A stretch of 64,000 bases of DNA from Streptomyces caelestis (GTDB lineage: Bacteria; Actinomycetota; Actinomycetes; Streptomycetales; Streptomycetaceae): positions 6,882,001 to 6,946,000 of the forward strand of contig NZ_JACHNE010000001.1 in NCBI RefSeq assembly GCF_014205255.1. The letters run 5' to 3'. Of the stretch, positions 41,112 through 49,950 are shown piece after piece (position 1 is the stretch's first letter; every line of letters begins with the position of its first letter). The position numbers and the translations under genes were made by a program. Below the pieces are notes generated by a model that was not told the origin of the DNA, did no database searches, and saw only the letters and a program-made list of their open reading frames with translations.

Positions 41112-42263
41112 ATGCTGGACATCGCCGAGGAGCTGAACCGGTGGGTCGAGCAGGGCCGTGACTTCGCCGTGGCCACCGTGGTGGCCGTCGGCGGCAGCGC
41201 GCCCCGCCTGCCCGGCGCCGCGCTCGCGGTGGACGCCGAGGGCACGGCGATCGGCTCGGTCTCCGGCGGTTGCGTGGAGGGCGCGGTCTACGAGCTGTGC
41301 GAGCAGGCGCTGCGGGACGGCGACACCGTCCTGGAGCGCTTCGGCTACAGCGACGACGACGCCTTCGCCGTGGGCCTGACCTGCGGCGGCGTCATCGACA
41401 TCCTGGTCACCCCGGTCCGGGCAGGCGATCCGGTCCGCCCGGTGGTCGCGGCCGCGCTCACCGCCGCCGCGTCCGGGGAGGCGGCGGCGGTGGCGCGGAT
41501 CGTGTCGGGCCCGCCCGCACTGACGGGCCGGGCCCTGCTCGTCCGCCCCGACGGCTCCTACGACGGCGGCTTCGGCGGCCATCCGGAACTGGACCGCACG
41601 GTCGCGGCCGAGGCGGGCGCCTTCCTGGACGCCGGCCGCACCGGCACCCTGGAGATCGGAGAGCAGGGCTCACGCTGCGGAGCACCGCTCACGGTTCTGG
41701 TCGAGTCCTCGGTCCCGGCGCCCCGCATGATCGTGTTCGGCGCGATCGACTTCGCCGCCGCCCTGGTCCGCATCGGCACGTTCCTCGGCTACCACGTCAC
41801 GGTGTGCGACGCGCGCCCCGTCTTCGCGACCCGGGCGCGCTTCCCGGAGGCCGACGAGATCGTCGTCGACTGGCCCCACCGCTACCTGGAGCGCACGGAT
41901 GTCGACGCCCGCACGGTCCTGTGCGTCCTCACCCACGACGCCAAGTTCGACGTGCCCCTGCTGCAGCTGGCGCTGCGCCTGCCGGTGGCGTACGTCGGTG
42001 CCATGGGCTCCCGGCGCACCCACCTGGACCGAAACGCCCGCCTGCACGAAGTCGGCGTCACCGAGCGGGAGTTGAGGCGGCTGCACTCCCCGATCGGCCT
42101 GGACCTCGGCGCCCGTACGCCCGAGGAGACGGCCCTGTCGATCGCCTCGGAGATCGTCGCGGCCCGGCGCGGCGGCAGCGGGGTCTCGCTGACCGGGGCC
42201 CACACGCCGATCCACCACGAGCCGGAGTCGAAGGCGGTGGGGCGGATCGGGTCGGTGGCCTGA
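41112..42263 (+). CDS. xdhC: XdhC/CoxI molybdenum-cofactor insertion protein, 383 aa
   Basis: The N-terminal XdhC/CoxI domain has ATVVAVGGSAPRLPGAALAV, the conserved GSVSGGCVEGAVYELCEQAL, and GLTCGGVIDILVTP with the family cysteines. The C-terminal Rossmann-like XdhC domain contains MIVFGAIDFAAALVRIGTFL and VAYVGAMGSRRTHLDR. In known systems XdhC binds the molybdenum cofactor, promotes its sulfuration and delivers it to the large subunit. It is the last gene of the purine locus. Confidence 0.9.
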   Translation: MLDIAEELNRWVEQGRDFAVATVVAVGGSAPRLPGAALAVDAEGTAIGSVSGGCVEGAVYELCEQALRDGDTVLERFGYSDDDAFAVGLTCGGVIDILVTPVRAGDPVRPVVAAALTAAASGEAAAVARIVSGPPALTGRALLVRPDGSYDGGFGGHPELDRTVAAEAGAFLDAGRTGTLEIGEQGSRCGAPLTVLVESSVPAPRMIVFGAIDFAAALVRIGTFLGYHVTVCDARPVFATRARFPEADEIVVDWPHRYLERTDVDARTVLCVLTHDAKFDVPLLQLALRLPVAYVGAMGSRRTHLDRNARLHEVGVTERELRRLHSPIGLDLGARTPEETALSIASEIVAARRGGSGVSLTGAHTPIHHEPESKAVGRIGSVA

Positions 42264-42285
42264 CACCGGGCCGGCCGCCGGGGCG

Positions 42286-42726
42286 TCACGGACGTCTGAG
42301 CAAACGGTTCAGCGCGCGTCCGAACACGTACCGTGCCGAGCGCCGCAGTACGCCGTCGAAGAGCGACGGCAGCAGCCGGAGCCGGATCTCCTCCCGCCAG
42401 ACCACACGGGTACGCCCCCCGGGCCCCGGCCGCACTTCCAGCTCCGCCCAGCCGAGCACCACCCGGCCCCGCTTCTCCAGGCGGCACATCCCCGGCGCCC
42501 CGTTCTCCGGCGGCTGCCACACCGTGACCTCCATCGGGTCGTCGAAGGCCAGCGCCCCGGCACCCGAGCGGGCCACGACCACCGTGCCCACACGGGTGGG
42601 CCCGGGCGGATCCACCCTGACCGCCGTCAGCGGCACCACCTCACCGTGCCGCGGCCACAGCGTGATCCGCCGCCACGCCTCGTCGAGGGGAAGCGGGACC
42701 GTGCGTTCGAGCAGGATGTTCACCAC
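42286..42726 (-). CDS. SRPBCC-fold protein, 146 aa
   Basis: A START/Bet-v1-like (SRPBCC) fold is suggested by the N-terminal ERTVPLPLDEAWRRITLWPRH, the central MEVTVWQPPENGAPGMCRLE and the C-terminal long helix SLFDGVLRRSARYVFGRALN. Such proteins bind hydrophobic ligands or act as cyclases/aromatases. Nothing nearby defines a ligand. The start is a GTG at 42726 or the adjacent GTG at 42723. Confidence 0.65.
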   Translation of the reverse strand: MVNILLERTVPLPLDEAWRRITLWPRHGEVVPLTAVRVDPPGPTRVGTVVVARSGAGALAFDDPMEVTVWQPPENGAPGMCRLEKRGRVVLGWAELEVRPGPGGRTRVVWREEIRLRLLPSLFDGVLRRSARYVFGRALNRLLRRP

Positions 42727-42754
42727 GGCACGATGGTAGGGAACTCACCGAGCG

Positions 42755-43543
42755 TTATCGGTACACCTTCCCCGGCTCCGCCCTTCCGGGTGCCAGCAGC
42801 TGCGGCACCGTCACGAACACATAGCCCCGTTCCTTGAGCGCGTCGATGATCCCCGGCACGGCCGGCACCGTGCCGTCGTAGATGTCGTGCAGCAGGATGA
42901 TCCCGTCCCGGGAGGCCTGGGCGAGGACGCGGCGGGTGATCAGGTCCGAGTCGGTCGTCTTGTAGTCCTTCGCCGTCACGCTCCACAGCACCTCGGCGAG
43001 GCCCAGCTCGCGGCAGATCTCGTGGACGGTGTCGTCGGTGCGGCCCTGCGGCGGGCGCATCAGGGTCGGGCGCCGGCCGGTGAGGCGTTCTATCTCCTGG
43101 TTGGGGCGTTCCAGCTCCTCGCGTATCTCCTCGGGTCTGAGCCGGGTCAGGATCTTGTGGTCCCAGGTGTGGCTGGCCACCTCGTGGCCCTCGTCCGCCA
43201 TCCGCCGCACCAGCTCCGGGTACTTCTCGATGTGCCGCTTGCCCAGGAGGAAGAAGGTCGCCGGGACCTGCTTCTCCTTCAGGATGTCCAGCAGGTGTGC
43301 GGAGTGCTCGCTCGGCCCCGCGTCGAAGGTGAGCGCGATGCACTTCACCTCGCGGCAGTCGACGGTGCCGAAGCGGGCCGCCCGGACGTCCGTCGCCGCC
43401 TGTGCGCGGACGGCGCTGGGGGCCGTGGTGTCGGGCCCTGAGCAGCCGCTCAGGGTCAGTGTCAGGGCGGCGGTCGCCGCGAGCGTTCCGGCGGTGCGGA
43501 ACGCGATCCCCGTTTTCTTCATCTTCTTGGTCAGAGAAGGCAT
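42755..43543 (-). CDS. Polysaccharide deacetylase lipoprotein, about 262 aa
   Basis: A lipoprotein signal (MKKTGIAFRTAGTLAATAAL then TLSGC) is followed by a NodB-homology domain. ALTFDAGPSEHSAHLLDIL carries the catalytic aspartate pair position (normally TFDDGP, here TFDAGP, so the metal-binding second Asp is replaced by Ala). SHTWDHKILTRL has the two metal histidines, and RPPQGRTDDTV and ILLHDIYDGTV supply the remaining motifs. The TFDAGP variant is common in extracellular actinobacterial members. It would deacetylate peptidoglycan or another wall polymer. The start at ATG 43543 abuts a 31-bp palindrome containing a -10 hexamer, so translation may be leaderless. Confidence 0.82.
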   Translation of the reverse strand: MPSLTKKMKKTGIAFRTAGTLAATAALTLTLSGCSGPDTTAPSAVRAQAATDVRAARFGTVDCREVKCIALTFDAGPSEHSAHLLDILKEKQVPATFFLLGKRHIEKYPELVRRMADEGHEVASHTWDHKILTRLRPEEIREELERPNQEIERLTGRRPTLMRPPQGRTDDTVHEICRELGLAEVLWSVTAKDYKTTDSDLITRRVLAQASRDGIILLHDIYDGTVPAVPGIIDALKERGYVFVTVPQLLAPGRAEPGKVYR

Positions 43544-43544
43544 G

Positions 43545-43575
43545 CCGGGACTATACACACTGTGTATAGTCCCGG
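43545..43575. promoter_or_regulatory. Perfect 31-bp palindrome adjoining the deacetylase start codon
   Basis: CCGGGACTATACACA (43545-43559), one central C, then TGTGTATAGTCCCGG (43561-43575): 15-bp arms with no mismatch. TATAGT, a good -10 box, lies in each arm, so one copy faces each of the two divergent genes. On the minus strand it ends 6 nt before the ATG at 43543. This is a likely operator/promoter shared by the deacetylase and the glycan cluster. Confidence 0.65.
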
Positions 43576-43647
43576 TTTGCAGTGTTCTGACTCCTCGTCT
43601 GGTTACTCGCGCCGACACGCAAGTGAAGCCAGTGGAAGGAGAGTCCT

Positions 43648-44610
<963 letters not shown>

Positions 44611-44673
44611 GCGAGGTCACACTTTGGTCTTTTAGTTCTACATAGGGTGAAAAATCATCCCACTGAGTGGTGA

Positions 44674-44698
44674 GTTGTCTCCAAGTGTTTGAGACAAC
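44674..44698. promoter_or_regulatory. Inverted repeat in an AT-rich gap before the carbamoyltransferase
   Basis: GTTGTCTC and GAGACAAC are perfect 8-bp arms around a 9-nt centre. The 145-bp gap (44611-44755) is the most AT-rich piece of this region and also holds CCACTGAGTGG. It is probably a promoter/operator region for the eleven genes that follow; no confident -35/-10 pair was found. Confidence 0.45.
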
Positions 44699-44755
44699 CG
44701 CAGTGCGGCACTCGCCGAGGCGCCGGTGCACGCCACACAGTTCGGGATGGAGCCC

Positions 44756-46414
44756 ATGCGCATCCTTGGTATCAACGCCCTGTTCCACGATCCGGCCGCC
44801 GCCCTCGTCGTCGACGGCCGCACGGTGGCGGCCGCCGAGGAGGAGCGTTTCAGCCGGCGCAAGCACGGCAAGCGTCCGGTGCCGTTCTCCGCATGGGAAC
44901 TGCCCGAGCTGTCCGCCCGCTGGTGCCTGGAGCAGGCGGGCATACGGCCCGGCGACCTGGACGCCGTCACGTACTCCTTCGACCCGAAGCTCGCCCGGCC
45001 CGCCCGCGACATGGGTCTGGACGACCCCTGGGACCCGCTGCGCCTGGAGTACGCGCGCCGCGCCCCCGAGTTCCTCGCCGAGGCCCTGCCCGGCCTCGAC
45101 CCCGAGCGGGTCGTCTTCGTCCCCCACCACGTCGCGCACGCCGCCTCCGCCGGGCCCGCCTCCCCGCACCCCGACAGCGCCGTCCTCGTCCTGGACGGCC
45201 GCGGCGAGGCCGCCTCCCACCTGGCCGGCCGCTACCGCGACGGCAAGCTCGACACCCTCGCCTCGCAGGCACTGCCCGACTCCCTCGGCCTGGTCTACGA
45301 GGACCTCACCGAACACCTCGGGTTCCTGCGCAGCAGCGACGAGTACAAGGTGATGGCCCTCGCCTCCTACGGCACCCCGCGCTTCCTGCCGCAACTGCGG
45401 CAGTACGTCCACCCCACCGGCCACGGCGGCTTCCGCGCCCACGGCGTCGACTGGGCGTCCTTCGCCCCGCCCCGCGCCAAGGGCGAACCCTGGAACCAGG
45501 ACCACGCCGACCTCGCCGCGAGCACCCAGGCCGTCCTGGAAGAGGTCCTGCTGGAGCTGGTGCACTGGCTGCACCGCGAGGCCGGGGGCGAGGCACTCAC
45601 GATGGCCGGGGGCGTCGCCCTCAACTGCGTCGCCAACTCGAAGATCGTGGCCAAGGGCCCGTACCGGGACGTGTGGGTACAGCCCGCCGCCGGCGACGCC
45701 GGCACCGCGCTCGGCGGGGCGCTGCACCTCGCTGCGACGGAGACCGGACAGCCCGACCCCATGCCCGGCGCCGACCTCGGCCGCGGCTGGAGCGACGACG
45801 CACTGCGCGCCTGGCTCGACACGGCGGCGATCCCGTACGAGAAACCCGACGACATCGCCGAGACCGTGGCCGAGGTGCTGGCGCAGGACGGTGTCGTCGC
45901 CTGGTTCCAGGGCCGCAGCGAGTACGGGCCGCGCGCCCTCGGGCACCGCTCCCTGCTCGCCCACCCCGGCCGCGCCGAGAACCTGGAACGCCTCAACCAC
46001 GTCAAGGGCCGCGAGGAGTTCCGCCCGGTCGCCCCGATGGTGCTCGCCGACCGCGCCGCCGACCTGTTCTCCGGCGGCCCGCTGCCCAGCCCCTACATGC
46101 TGTTCGTGCACGACGTCGCCCAGGAGTGGCGCGACCGCGTCCCGGCCGTCGTGCACGTCGACGGCACCGCCCGCATCCAGACCGTCGAGGAACGGCGAGA
46201 ACCGCTGGTGGCGCGGATGCTGCGGTCCTTCGAGCGGCGCACCGGACTGCCCGTGGTCGTCAACACCAGCCTCAACACCGCCGGGCGGCCCATGGTCGAC
46301 GACCCGCGCGACGCCCTGGAGTGCTTCGGCTCCGCGCCCGTCGACCTGCTGGCCATCGGCCCGTACGCGGTCCGCCGGGGGCGGGTGTTCGACGCGGGGA
46401 GGGCAGCGGCATGA
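44756..46414 (+). CDS. Carbamoyltransferase (NodU/CmcH family), 552 aa
   Basis: The N-terminal ASKHA-type domain begins MRILGINALFHDPAAALVVD and has AAAEEERFSRRKHGKRPVPF, VPHHVAHAASA with the two iron-binding-type histidines, and the phosphate loop GGVALNCVANSKI. The C-terminal Kae1-like part contains WFQGRSEYGPRALGHRSLLA and VNTSLNTAGRPM. These enzymes transfer carbamoyl from carbamoyl phosphate through carbamoyl-AMP to a hydroxyl of a sugar or antibiotic. In this cluster the acceptor is probably a sugar of the glycan. The ATG at 44756 is preferred over GTG 44726 because the family starts at MRILGI. Confidence 0.9.
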   Translation: MRILGINALFHDPAAALVVDGRTVAAAEEERFSRRKHGKRPVPFSAWELPELSARWCLEQAGIRPGDLDAVTYSFDPKLARPARDMGLDDPWDPLRLEYARRAPEFLAEALPGLDPERVVFVPHHVAHAASAGPASPHPDSAVLVLDGRGEAASHLAGRYRDGKLDTLASQALPDSLGLVYEDLTEHLGFLRSSDEYKVMALASYGTPRFLPQLRQYVHPTGHGGFRAHGVDWASFAPPRAKGEPWNQDHADLAASTQAVLEEVLLELVHWLHREAGGEALTMAGGVALNCVANSKIVAKGPYRDVWVQPAAGDAGTALGGALHLAATETGQPDPMPGADLGRGWSDDALRAWLDTAAIPYEKPDDIAETVAEVLAQDGVVAWFQGRSEYGPRALGHRSLLAHPGRAENLERLNHVKGREEFRPVAPMVLADRAADLFSGGPLPSPYMLFVHDVAQEWRDRVPAVVHVDGTARIQTVEERREPLVARMLRSFERRTGLPVVVNTSLNTAGRPMVDDPRDALECFGSAPVDLLAIGPYAVRRGRVFDAGRAAA

Positions 46415-47409
46415 CCTCGTACGCCGTCGTCATCCCCACCCTCGTACGGGACACCCTCGCCGACTGTCTCGCCGCGCTCGCCTCCGCGACCGGGCCGCGC
46501 CCGGAGCAGATCGTCCTCGTCGACGACCGGCCCGACCCCGAACCCGGAACGCTGGAGCACCCGTTGCGCGTCCTCGGCGACCTGCGGGATCGCACCACCG
46601 TGCTGAGCGGCGGCGGACGCGGGCCCGCCGCCGCCCGCAACACGGGGCTGCGGGCCGTGACCGCGCCGTGGACCGTGTTCCTCGACGACGACGTCCAGGT
46701 CGGGCCGCACTGGGGCGACCAACTGGCCGAGGACCTCGCCGAGGCGTCGCCCGACATCGCGGGCGTCCAGGGCGACATCACCGTCCCGCTGCCCGGCGAA
46801 CGCCGCCCCACCGACTGGGAACGCGGCACCGCCGGACTCGCCCGTGCCCACTGGATCACCGCCGACATGGCCTACCGCACCGAGGCGCTCAAGCAGGTCG
46901 GCGGCTTCGACGAACGCTTCCGGCGCGCCTTCCGCGAGGACGCCGACCTCGCGCTGCGCCTCCTCGACGCGGGCTGGCGCATCCGGCAGGGCCGCCGCGC
47001 CACCCGCCACCCCGTGCGCCCCGCCGACCGCTGGGTGTCCGTGCGCCAGCAGCGCGGCAACGCCGACGACGCCCTCATGCGGCAGCTGCACGGACCCGAC
47101 TGGTGGGACAAGGCGGTCGCGCCGCGCGGCCGGATCCGCAAGCACGCGGCGATCACCACCGCGGGCGTCGCCGCGTGCGCCCTCGCCGCCACCGGACACG
47201 GCCGGGCCGCCGCGGCCTGCGCGCTCGGCTGGGCGACCGGTACGGCGGAGTTCGCCCGGGCCCGCATCGCCCCCGGCCCGCGCACCCGCCAGGAGGTGAC
47301 GACCATGCTGGCGACCAGCGTGCTCATCCCGCCCGCCGCGACCTGGCACCGGCTGACCGGCGCCCTGCGCCACCGCCGTGCCCCGGCCTGGCAGGAGGTG
47401 GCACGATGA
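46411..47409 (+). CDS. Family 2 glycosyltransferase, 332 aa
   Basis: A GT-A fold: YAVVIPTLVRDTLADCLAAL, LVDDRPDPEPG, GRGPAAARNTGLRA, the DXD-type metal motif VFLDDDVQVG, and GGFDERFRRAFREDADLALR with the catalytic-base region (ED). The C-terminal about 80 residues contain two or three alanine-rich hydrophobic helices that may anchor it to the membrane. It starts at ATGA overlapping the carbamoyltransferase stop and ends overlapping the phosphatase start. Confidence 0.86.
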   Translation: MTSYAVVIPTLVRDTLADCLAALASATGPRPEQIVLVDDRPDPEPGTLEHPLRVLGDLRDRTTVLSGGGRGPAAARNTGLRAVTAPWTVFLDDDVQVGPHWGDQLAEDLAEASPDIAGVQGDITVPLPGERRPTDWERGTAGLARAHWITADMAYRTEALKQVGGFDERFRRAFREDADLALRLLDAGWRIRQGRRATRHPVRPADRWVSVRQQRGNADDALMRQLHGPDWWDKAVAPRGRIRKHAAITTAGVAACALAATGHGRAAAACALGWATGTAEFARARIAPGPRTRQEVTTMLATSVLIPPAATWHRLTGALRHRRAPAWQEVAR

Positions 47410-48005
47410 GCCCGGTCAAGGCCGTGCTGTTCGACCGCGACGGCACCCTCGTCCACGACGTTCCCTACAACGCCGACCCCGGCCGCGTACGCCCCGTCGA
47501 CGGCGCCCGCGAGGCGCTCGCCCTGCTGCGCGAACACGGCATCCGCACCGGCGTCGTCACCAACCAGTCCGGTGTCGCGCGCGGGCTGCTCACCGAGGCC
47601 GACGTCCGCCGCGTCAACCACCGCGTCGACGAACTCCTCGGCCCCTTCGAGGTGTTCGCCGTCTGCCCGCACGGCCCCGACGACGGCTGCCACTGCCGCA
47701 AACCCCAGCCCGGCATGGTGCTGTGGGCGGCCGGGCGGATCTGCACCAACCCCGCCGACCTCGTCGTCATCGGTGACATCGGCGCCGACGTGGAGGCCGC
47801 CCGCCGCGCCGGCGCCCACGGCATCCTCGTCCCCAACGCACAGACCCGCCCCGAGGAGACCGCGGACGCCGACCACGTGGCCCCGGACCTGCTGACCGCC
47901 GTCCGCGCCGTACTGGGCGGACCCCCCAAGGGCCGCGTCCTCGCCGACGAACGCCCGATCCAGGAGGCCTACACGACCGGTCCGGGGCAGGGGAGGGACG
48001 TGTGA
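47406..48005 (+). CDS. gmhB: GmhB-type HAD phosphatase (D,D-heptose 1,7-bisphosphate phosphatase), 199 aa
   Basis: HAD motif I is VLFDRDGTLVHDVPY, motif II VVTNQSGVARG, and the acidic motif VVIGDIGADVEAARRAG. The zinc-binding loop CPHGPDDGCHCRKPQPGM is specific to GmhB/HisB-type phosphatases. In heptose synthesis it removes the 7-phosphate from heptose 1,7-bisphosphate. The last about 30 residues are an extra tail. It is translationally coupled on both sides (ATGA and GTGA overlaps). Confidence 0.85.
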   Translation: MSPVKAVLFDRDGTLVHDVPYNADPGRVRPVDGAREALALLREHGIRTGVVTNQSGVARGLLTEADVRRVNHRVDELLGPFEVFAVCPHGPDDGCHCRKPQPGMVLWAAGRICTNPADLVVIGDIGADVEAARRAGAHGILVPNAQTRPEETADADHVAPDLLTAVRAVLGGPPKGRVLADERPIQEAYTTGPGQGRDV

Positions 48006-48994
48006 AGGCACTCGTCACCCGTCTCGACAGCTTCGGCGACGTCCTGCTCGCCGGACCCGCGATCCGCGCGGTCGCCGCCCGCGCCGACTCCGTCACCCTG
48101 CTGTGCGGACCGCGCGGCGCGCCCGCCGCCCGGCTGCTGCCCGGCGTGGACGACATCCTCGTGTGGGACGCCCCCTGGGTGGGATTCACGCCCCCGCCCG
48201 TCGGCCGCGGCGAGGTCGAGCTGCTCGTCGACACCATCGACGCCGACACCGCGCTCGTCCTCACCTCCTTCCACCAGTCGCCCCTGCCGACCGCCCTGCT
48301 GCTGCGCCTGGCCGGCGTGGACTTCATCGCCGCCGACAGCGAGGACTACCCCGGCTCCCTCCTCGACGTACGCCACCACCGCGCGCCGCACGCCCACGAG
48401 GTCGAGGCCGCGCTCGACCTCGCCGAGGCGGCCGGGTTCCCCCCGCCCGACGACGGCCGGCCCCGGGTGCTCCCGCCGCCCGACACCGCCGGGCTCACCG
48501 GCCCGGAGCCGTACGTCGTCCTGCACCCCGGCGCCAGCGTCCCCGCCCGCGCCTGGAGCCCCGGGCGCTGCGCCGAGGCCGTGCGCGAACTGGCCGCCGC
48601 CGGGCACCGCGTGGCGGTCACCGGCGGCGCGGGGGAGAGGGACCTGACCTCCTACGTCGCCGGCTCGCACGCCCTCGACCTCGGCGGCCGCACCGGAGCC
48701 GCGGAACTGGCCGGGGTCCTCGCGGGCGCGGACGCCGTCGTCACCGGCAACACCGGCCCCGCCCACCTCGCCGCCGCCGTCGGCACCCCGGTCGTGTCCC
48801 TGTTCGCGCCGGTCGTCCCCGCCGAGCGCTGGCGGCCGTACGGCGTCCCGTACGTGCTGCTCGGCGACCAGGACGCCCCGTGCGCCGGCAGCAGGGCGCG
48901 GGACTGCCCCGTGCCGGGCCATCCCTGCCTGGACACCGTCACCGCGCACGACGTGGTGAACGCCGTCGAGAAGCTGATGGGGGAGGCGGCATGA
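48002..48994 (+). CDS. Family 9 glycosyltransferase (heptosyltransferase-like), 330 aa
   Basis: A GT-B enzyme of the ADP-heptose:LPS heptosyltransferase family. It has the N-terminal VTRLDSFGDVLLAGPAIRAV with the catalytic Asp position, LVLTSFHQSPLPTALLLRLA, the nucleotide-binding YVVLHPGASVPARAWSPGRC, and the late TGNTGPAHLAAAVGTPVVSL followed by FAPVVPAERWRP. Its presence with GmhA, GmhB and HldE supports transfer of a heptose. It starts at GTG 48002 overlapping gmhB. Confidence 0.88.
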   Translation: MKALVTRLDSFGDVLLAGPAIRAVAARADSVTLLCGPRGAPAARLLPGVDDILVWDAPWVGFTPPPVGRGEVELLVDTIDADTALVLTSFHQSPLPTALLLRLAGVDFIAADSEDYPGSLLDVRHHRAPHAHEVEAALDLAEAAGFPPPDDGRPRVLPPPDTAGLTGPEPYVVLHPGASVPARAWSPGRCAEAVRELAAAGHRVAVTGGAGERDLTSYVAGSHALDLGGRTGAAELAGVLAGADAVVTGNTGPAHLAAAVGTPVVSLFAPVVPAERWRPYGVPYVLLGDQDAPCAGSRARDCPVPGHPCLDTVTAHDVVNAVEKLMGEAA

Positions 48995-49950
48995 GGATCC
49001 TGCTCTGGCACGTGCACGGGTCGTGGACCACCGCCTTCGTGCAGGGCCCGCACACCTACGTCGTCCCCGTCACCCCCGACCGGGGCCCCGACGGCCTCGG
49101 CCGCGCCCGCACCTGGGACTGGCCCGACTCGGTCGTCGAAGTGCCGCCGGAGCGGCTGCGGGACGAGGAGATCGACGTCGTCGTGCTGCAACGCCCGCAC
49201 GAACTCGCCCTGGTCGACCGGTGGCTGGGCCGCCGCCCGCCGCTGGTGTACCTGGAGCACAACGCCCCGCACGGCAGCTCTCCGGGGGTACCCGACACCC
49301 GCCACCCGGCAGCGGACATCCCCGGCGTCACCCTCGTCCACGTCACGCACTTCAACCGGCTGATGTGGGACGCCGGCCCGGTGCCCAGCACCGTCATCGA
49401 ACACGGCATCGTCGACCCCGGGCCGTTGTGGACCGGGGAGCTCGAACGCGCCGCCGTCGCCGTCAACGAGCCGCTGCGGCGCGGCCGTACCACCGGCACC
49501 GACCTGCTGCCGGCCTTCGCCGAGGCGGCCCCGCTGGACGTCTTCGGCATGGGCACCGACGGCCTCGCCGGCCATCTCGGCATCCCCGCCGACCGCTGCC
49601 GCAGCCACGAACTCACCCAGACCGGACTCCACTCGGCCATGGCGCGGCGGCGCGTCTACGTCCACCCCGTGCGCTGGACCTCCCTCGGCCTGTCCCTGCT
49701 GGAGGCGATGCACCTCGGCATGCCCGTGGTCGCGCTCGCCACCACCGAGGTCACCGAGGCCGTACCGGCCGGCGCCGGAGTGGTGTCCAACCGGATCGAC
49801 GAACTGACCCGCGCTGTACGGGACTTCGTCGCCGACCCGCTGCACGCGCGCATGGTCGGCGAGGGAGCACGGGCGGCGGCGCTCGCTCGCTACGGGCTGT
49901 CCCGCTTCCTGGACGACTGGGAGCGGCTGCTGAAGGAGGTGGCCCGATGA
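48991..49950 (+). CDS. Glycosyltransferase, GT4-like GT-B fold, 319 aa
   Basis: Starts MRILLWHVHGSWTTAFVQG. The N-terminal half is acceptor-side (VVLQRPHELALVDRWLGRRP, VYLEHNAPHGSSPG). The C-terminal half carries the GT4 donor motif as YVHPVRWTSLGLSLLEAMHL, GMPVVALATTEVTEAVPAG, where the usual ExxGxxxxE appears as a variant with only the second part clear. That may mark an unusual donor. Translationally coupled (ATGA) to the GT9 gene before it and the GT4 gene after it. Confidence 0.8.
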   Translation: MRILLWHVHGSWTTAFVQGPHTYVVPVTPDRGPDGLGRARTWDWPDSVVEVPPERLRDEEIDVVVLQRPHELALVDRWLGRRPPLVYLEHNAPHGSSPGVPDTRHPAADIPGVTLVHVTHFNRLMWDAGPVPSTVIEHGIVDPGPLWTGELERAAVAVNEPLRRGRTTGTDLLPAFAEAAPLDVFGMGTDGLAGHLGIPADRCRSHELTQTGLHSAMARRRVYVHPVRWTSLGLSLLEAMHLGMPVVALATTEVTEAVPAGAGVVSNRIDELTRAVRDFVADPLHARMVGEGARAAALARYGLSRFLDDWERLLKEVAR

